Shown one piece after another: positions 20,931 to 21,799 of a stretch of DNA of 21,799 nucleotides; positions within the stretch are counted from its first letter, which is position 1; each line of letters starts with the position of its first letter. The DNA is taken from positions 1-21,799 of the forward strand of contig JBDZUZ010000053.1 in NCBI GenBank assembly GCA_040255445.1, given 5' to 3'. The notes beneath the pieces were generated by a model. The model saw only the letters and a program-made list of their open reading frames with translations. It searched no databases and was not told the DNA's origin. A program made the translations under genes and the position numbers. This stretch comes from JBDZUZ01 sp040255445. GTDB taxonomy: Bacteria > Planctomycetota > Phycisphaerae > Phycisphaerales > UBA1924.

Positions 20931-21374
20931 TCAGCGATAGACCAGCGCGGCCGCGGTCAGCACGATCCCCGCGACCAGCACGATCGCGGCGACCATCCCG
21001 GTGATGATCTCGTCGAGGATGGTCAGGCCACGGAGCGGGAAGCGCGCCCGGCGGCGGACCATCACGATCGGCGGCACGCCGACGGCCAGGAGCGCGGCGG
21101 TCGCGCCCGCGGCGGCGATCAACCCGATCCCTGCGTCGAACGCGGCGGCGGCCGCGGCGACGAGGGCCAGCCCGGTCGCCGGCGCCACCATCAAGGCAAA
21201 GTCGCGGGCGAAGGGCGGGAGCGTGAGCTGGCGGCGCAGCTCGGCGATGCGGTTGATCCGGCCGCACTCCGGGCACACCACAGCGCGATCACGCAGAGCG
21301 AGACCGGAAAGGTCGTACCGGCAATCAAGGCACCAGGGCAGCCGCGGCGGATCCTCGCCGCCCGCGCGGGTCAC
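20931..21374 (-). CDS. Zinc-ribbon membrane protein, 147 aa
   Basis: The N-terminal part has two CxxC pairs, CLDC (Cys15, Cys18) and CPEC (Cys34, Cys37), within the arrangement CLDCRYDLSGL...VVCPECGRIN. This is a zinc-ribbon type often seen at the start of planctomycete membrane proteins. Three or four hydrophobic segments follow (about 60-80, 84-106, 119-145, the last possibly one long helix). I recognise no catalytic domain. The start is a GTG at 21372-21374 that overlaps the stop of the upstream 98-aa gene (GTGA), so the two are very likely cotranslated. The frame stays open further upstream, but that part is out of frame inside the neighbouring gene. Confidence 0.75.
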   Translation of the reverse strand: MTRAGGEDPPRLPWCLDCRYDLSGLALRDRAVVCPECGRINRIAELRRQLTLPPFARDFALMVAPATGLALVAAAAAAFDAGIGLIAAAGATAALLAVGVPPIVMVRRRARFPLRGLTILDEIITGMVAAIVLVAGIVLTAAALVYR

Positions 21375-21667
21375 GCCCCCTGATCCTGCGGCAGCCGCAC
21401 GCGGACGTTGCGGCGGCCGTCGAGCGCCCCGTTGGGCTCCTTGCTGCGGCGGAAGGCCCGCTTCACCGCGGCGACGCCCATCCCGGCGATGAAGACGAGC
21501 AGCGCGATGATCGTCGCGGGGATCACCAGCAGCAGGACCACGCCGGCGAAGACGACGAGCCACACCAGCCCGACGAGCTTGAGCAGCCACGACGGCTGAT
21601 TGCGGATGGAGACCACGTACCGGTTGGCCCGGCCGGCCTGCGCGCGGAATGTCTCGGCGGTGAACAT
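21371..21667 (-). CDS. Small membrane protein, 98 aa
   Basis: No family was recognised. A polar N-terminus (1-28, MFTAETFRAQAGRANRYVVS...) precedes a long hydrophobic stretch, LLKLVGLVWLVVFAGVVLLL followed by VIPATIIALLVFIAGMGVAA (about 28-68), which fits two closely spaced membrane helices. The end is basic and hydrophilic (KRAFRRSKEPNG...VRVRLPQDQGA). The start ATG at 21665-21667 has only a weak AAGG next to it. Third positions are G/C-rich like other real genes. It overlaps the zinc-ribbon gene by 4 nt and probably forms a two-gene unit with it. Confidence 0.75.
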   Translation of the reverse strand: MFTAETFRAQAGRANRYVVSIRNQPSWLLKLVGLVWLVVFAGVVLLLVIPATIIALLVFIAGMGVAAVKRAFRRSKEPNGALDGRRNVRVRLPQDQGA

Positions 21668-21675
21668 CCTTGTAC

Positions 21676-21681
21676 AGGGTA
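21676..21681 (-). promoter_or_regulatory. -10-like element next to the 98-aa gene start
   Basis: On the minus strand TACCCT ends 8 nt before the ATG at 21667. Together with the weak Shine-Dalgarno this would fit a leaderless or nearly leaderless mRNA. No good -35 was found. Confidence 0.25.
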
Positions 21682-21743
21682 GTTCGGTGTCCGAGCCATG
21701 TGGTTTCGGCCCTTACCGGGTACCTGACAGCGGTAGCAGATGC

Positions 21744-21784
21744 AAAAACGCAACGGCCCGGCGAGGGTGATTCGCCGGGCCGTT
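21744..21784 (-). terminator. Intrinsic terminator of a minus-strand gene lying beyond the right edge
   Basis: A perfect 13-bp stem (21752-21764 with 21772-21784) with a 7-nt loop. On the minus strand it is followed by GCGTTTTTGC; on the plus strand there is no T-run. It should end a transcript entering from the right and so separate it from the 98-aa gene. Confidence 0.75.
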
Positions 21785-21799
21785 CGCAGCACAGGAGGC

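Noticed and set aside
1..21799. Search for tRNA, rRNA, CRISPR, insertion sequence or prophage features
   Set aside because: No T-loop-like GTTCGANTC with a matching stem outside coding sequence, no regularly spaced repeats of CRISPR length, and no transposase, integrase or phage motif were seen.

Overview
The window is chromosomal DNA of about 70% GC with very strong G/C preference at third codon positions. I infer a planctomycete, most likely of the Phycisphaerae. The reasons are the composition, the CRYDL...CPECG zinc-ribbon membrane protein at 20931-21374, several lineage-type small lipoproteins and membrane proteins, and loose gene packing with many divergent and convergent pairs. No rRNA, tRNA, insertion sequence, integrase, prophage gene or CRISPR array was seen.

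Layout. 1-1182 (-) is the sliding clamp gene dnaN, cut by the left window edge. It is divergent from a transketolase (1582-3549, +), which ends at a clear intrinsic terminator. After about 660 bases of AT-richer, apparently non-coding DNA comes a small coiled-coil/winged-helix-like protein (4297-4746, +). It is convergent with a 94-aa lipoprotein (4859-5143, -) across a shared hairpin terminator. clpB follows (5565-8273, +), then a doubtful basic small ORF, then a 407-aa lipoprotein (8654-9877, -) in which I see two tandem secretin-like units.

The centre of the window is a complete seven-gene Mrp-type Na+/H+ antiporter operon, mrpABCDEFG (10160-16231). Every junction overlaps by 1 or 4 nt. 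nhaA, a second and unrelated Na+/H+ antiporter, follows 94 nt later (16326-17747). A 664-base gene-free stretch (17748-18411) holds two good intrinsic terminators that end no visible gene. Next are a class IV PLP enzyme (18412-19395) and an MscS-type mechanosensitive channel (19550-20899). Two small membrane-protein genes overlapping by 4 nt run in from the right (20931-21667, -).

Theme. Mrp, NhaA and MscS lie within about 11 kb on the same strand, which suggests a sodium/pH/osmotic homeostasis region as expected of a marine or saline organism. The upstream regions of mrp and mscS both carry a TATAGT hexamer with a perfect inverted repeat about 30 nt upstream. The mrp/lipoprotein divergent region also has three octamers at exact 12-bp spacing. 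The most promising undescribed items are the two-unit lipoprotein paired with the mrp promoter region, the possible small-RNA locus or loci between nhaA and the aminotransferase, and the class IV PLP enzyme that appears to lack the family's PLP-N1 glutamate. No defence or mobile system is evident, and nothing here is a clear-cut novel system.
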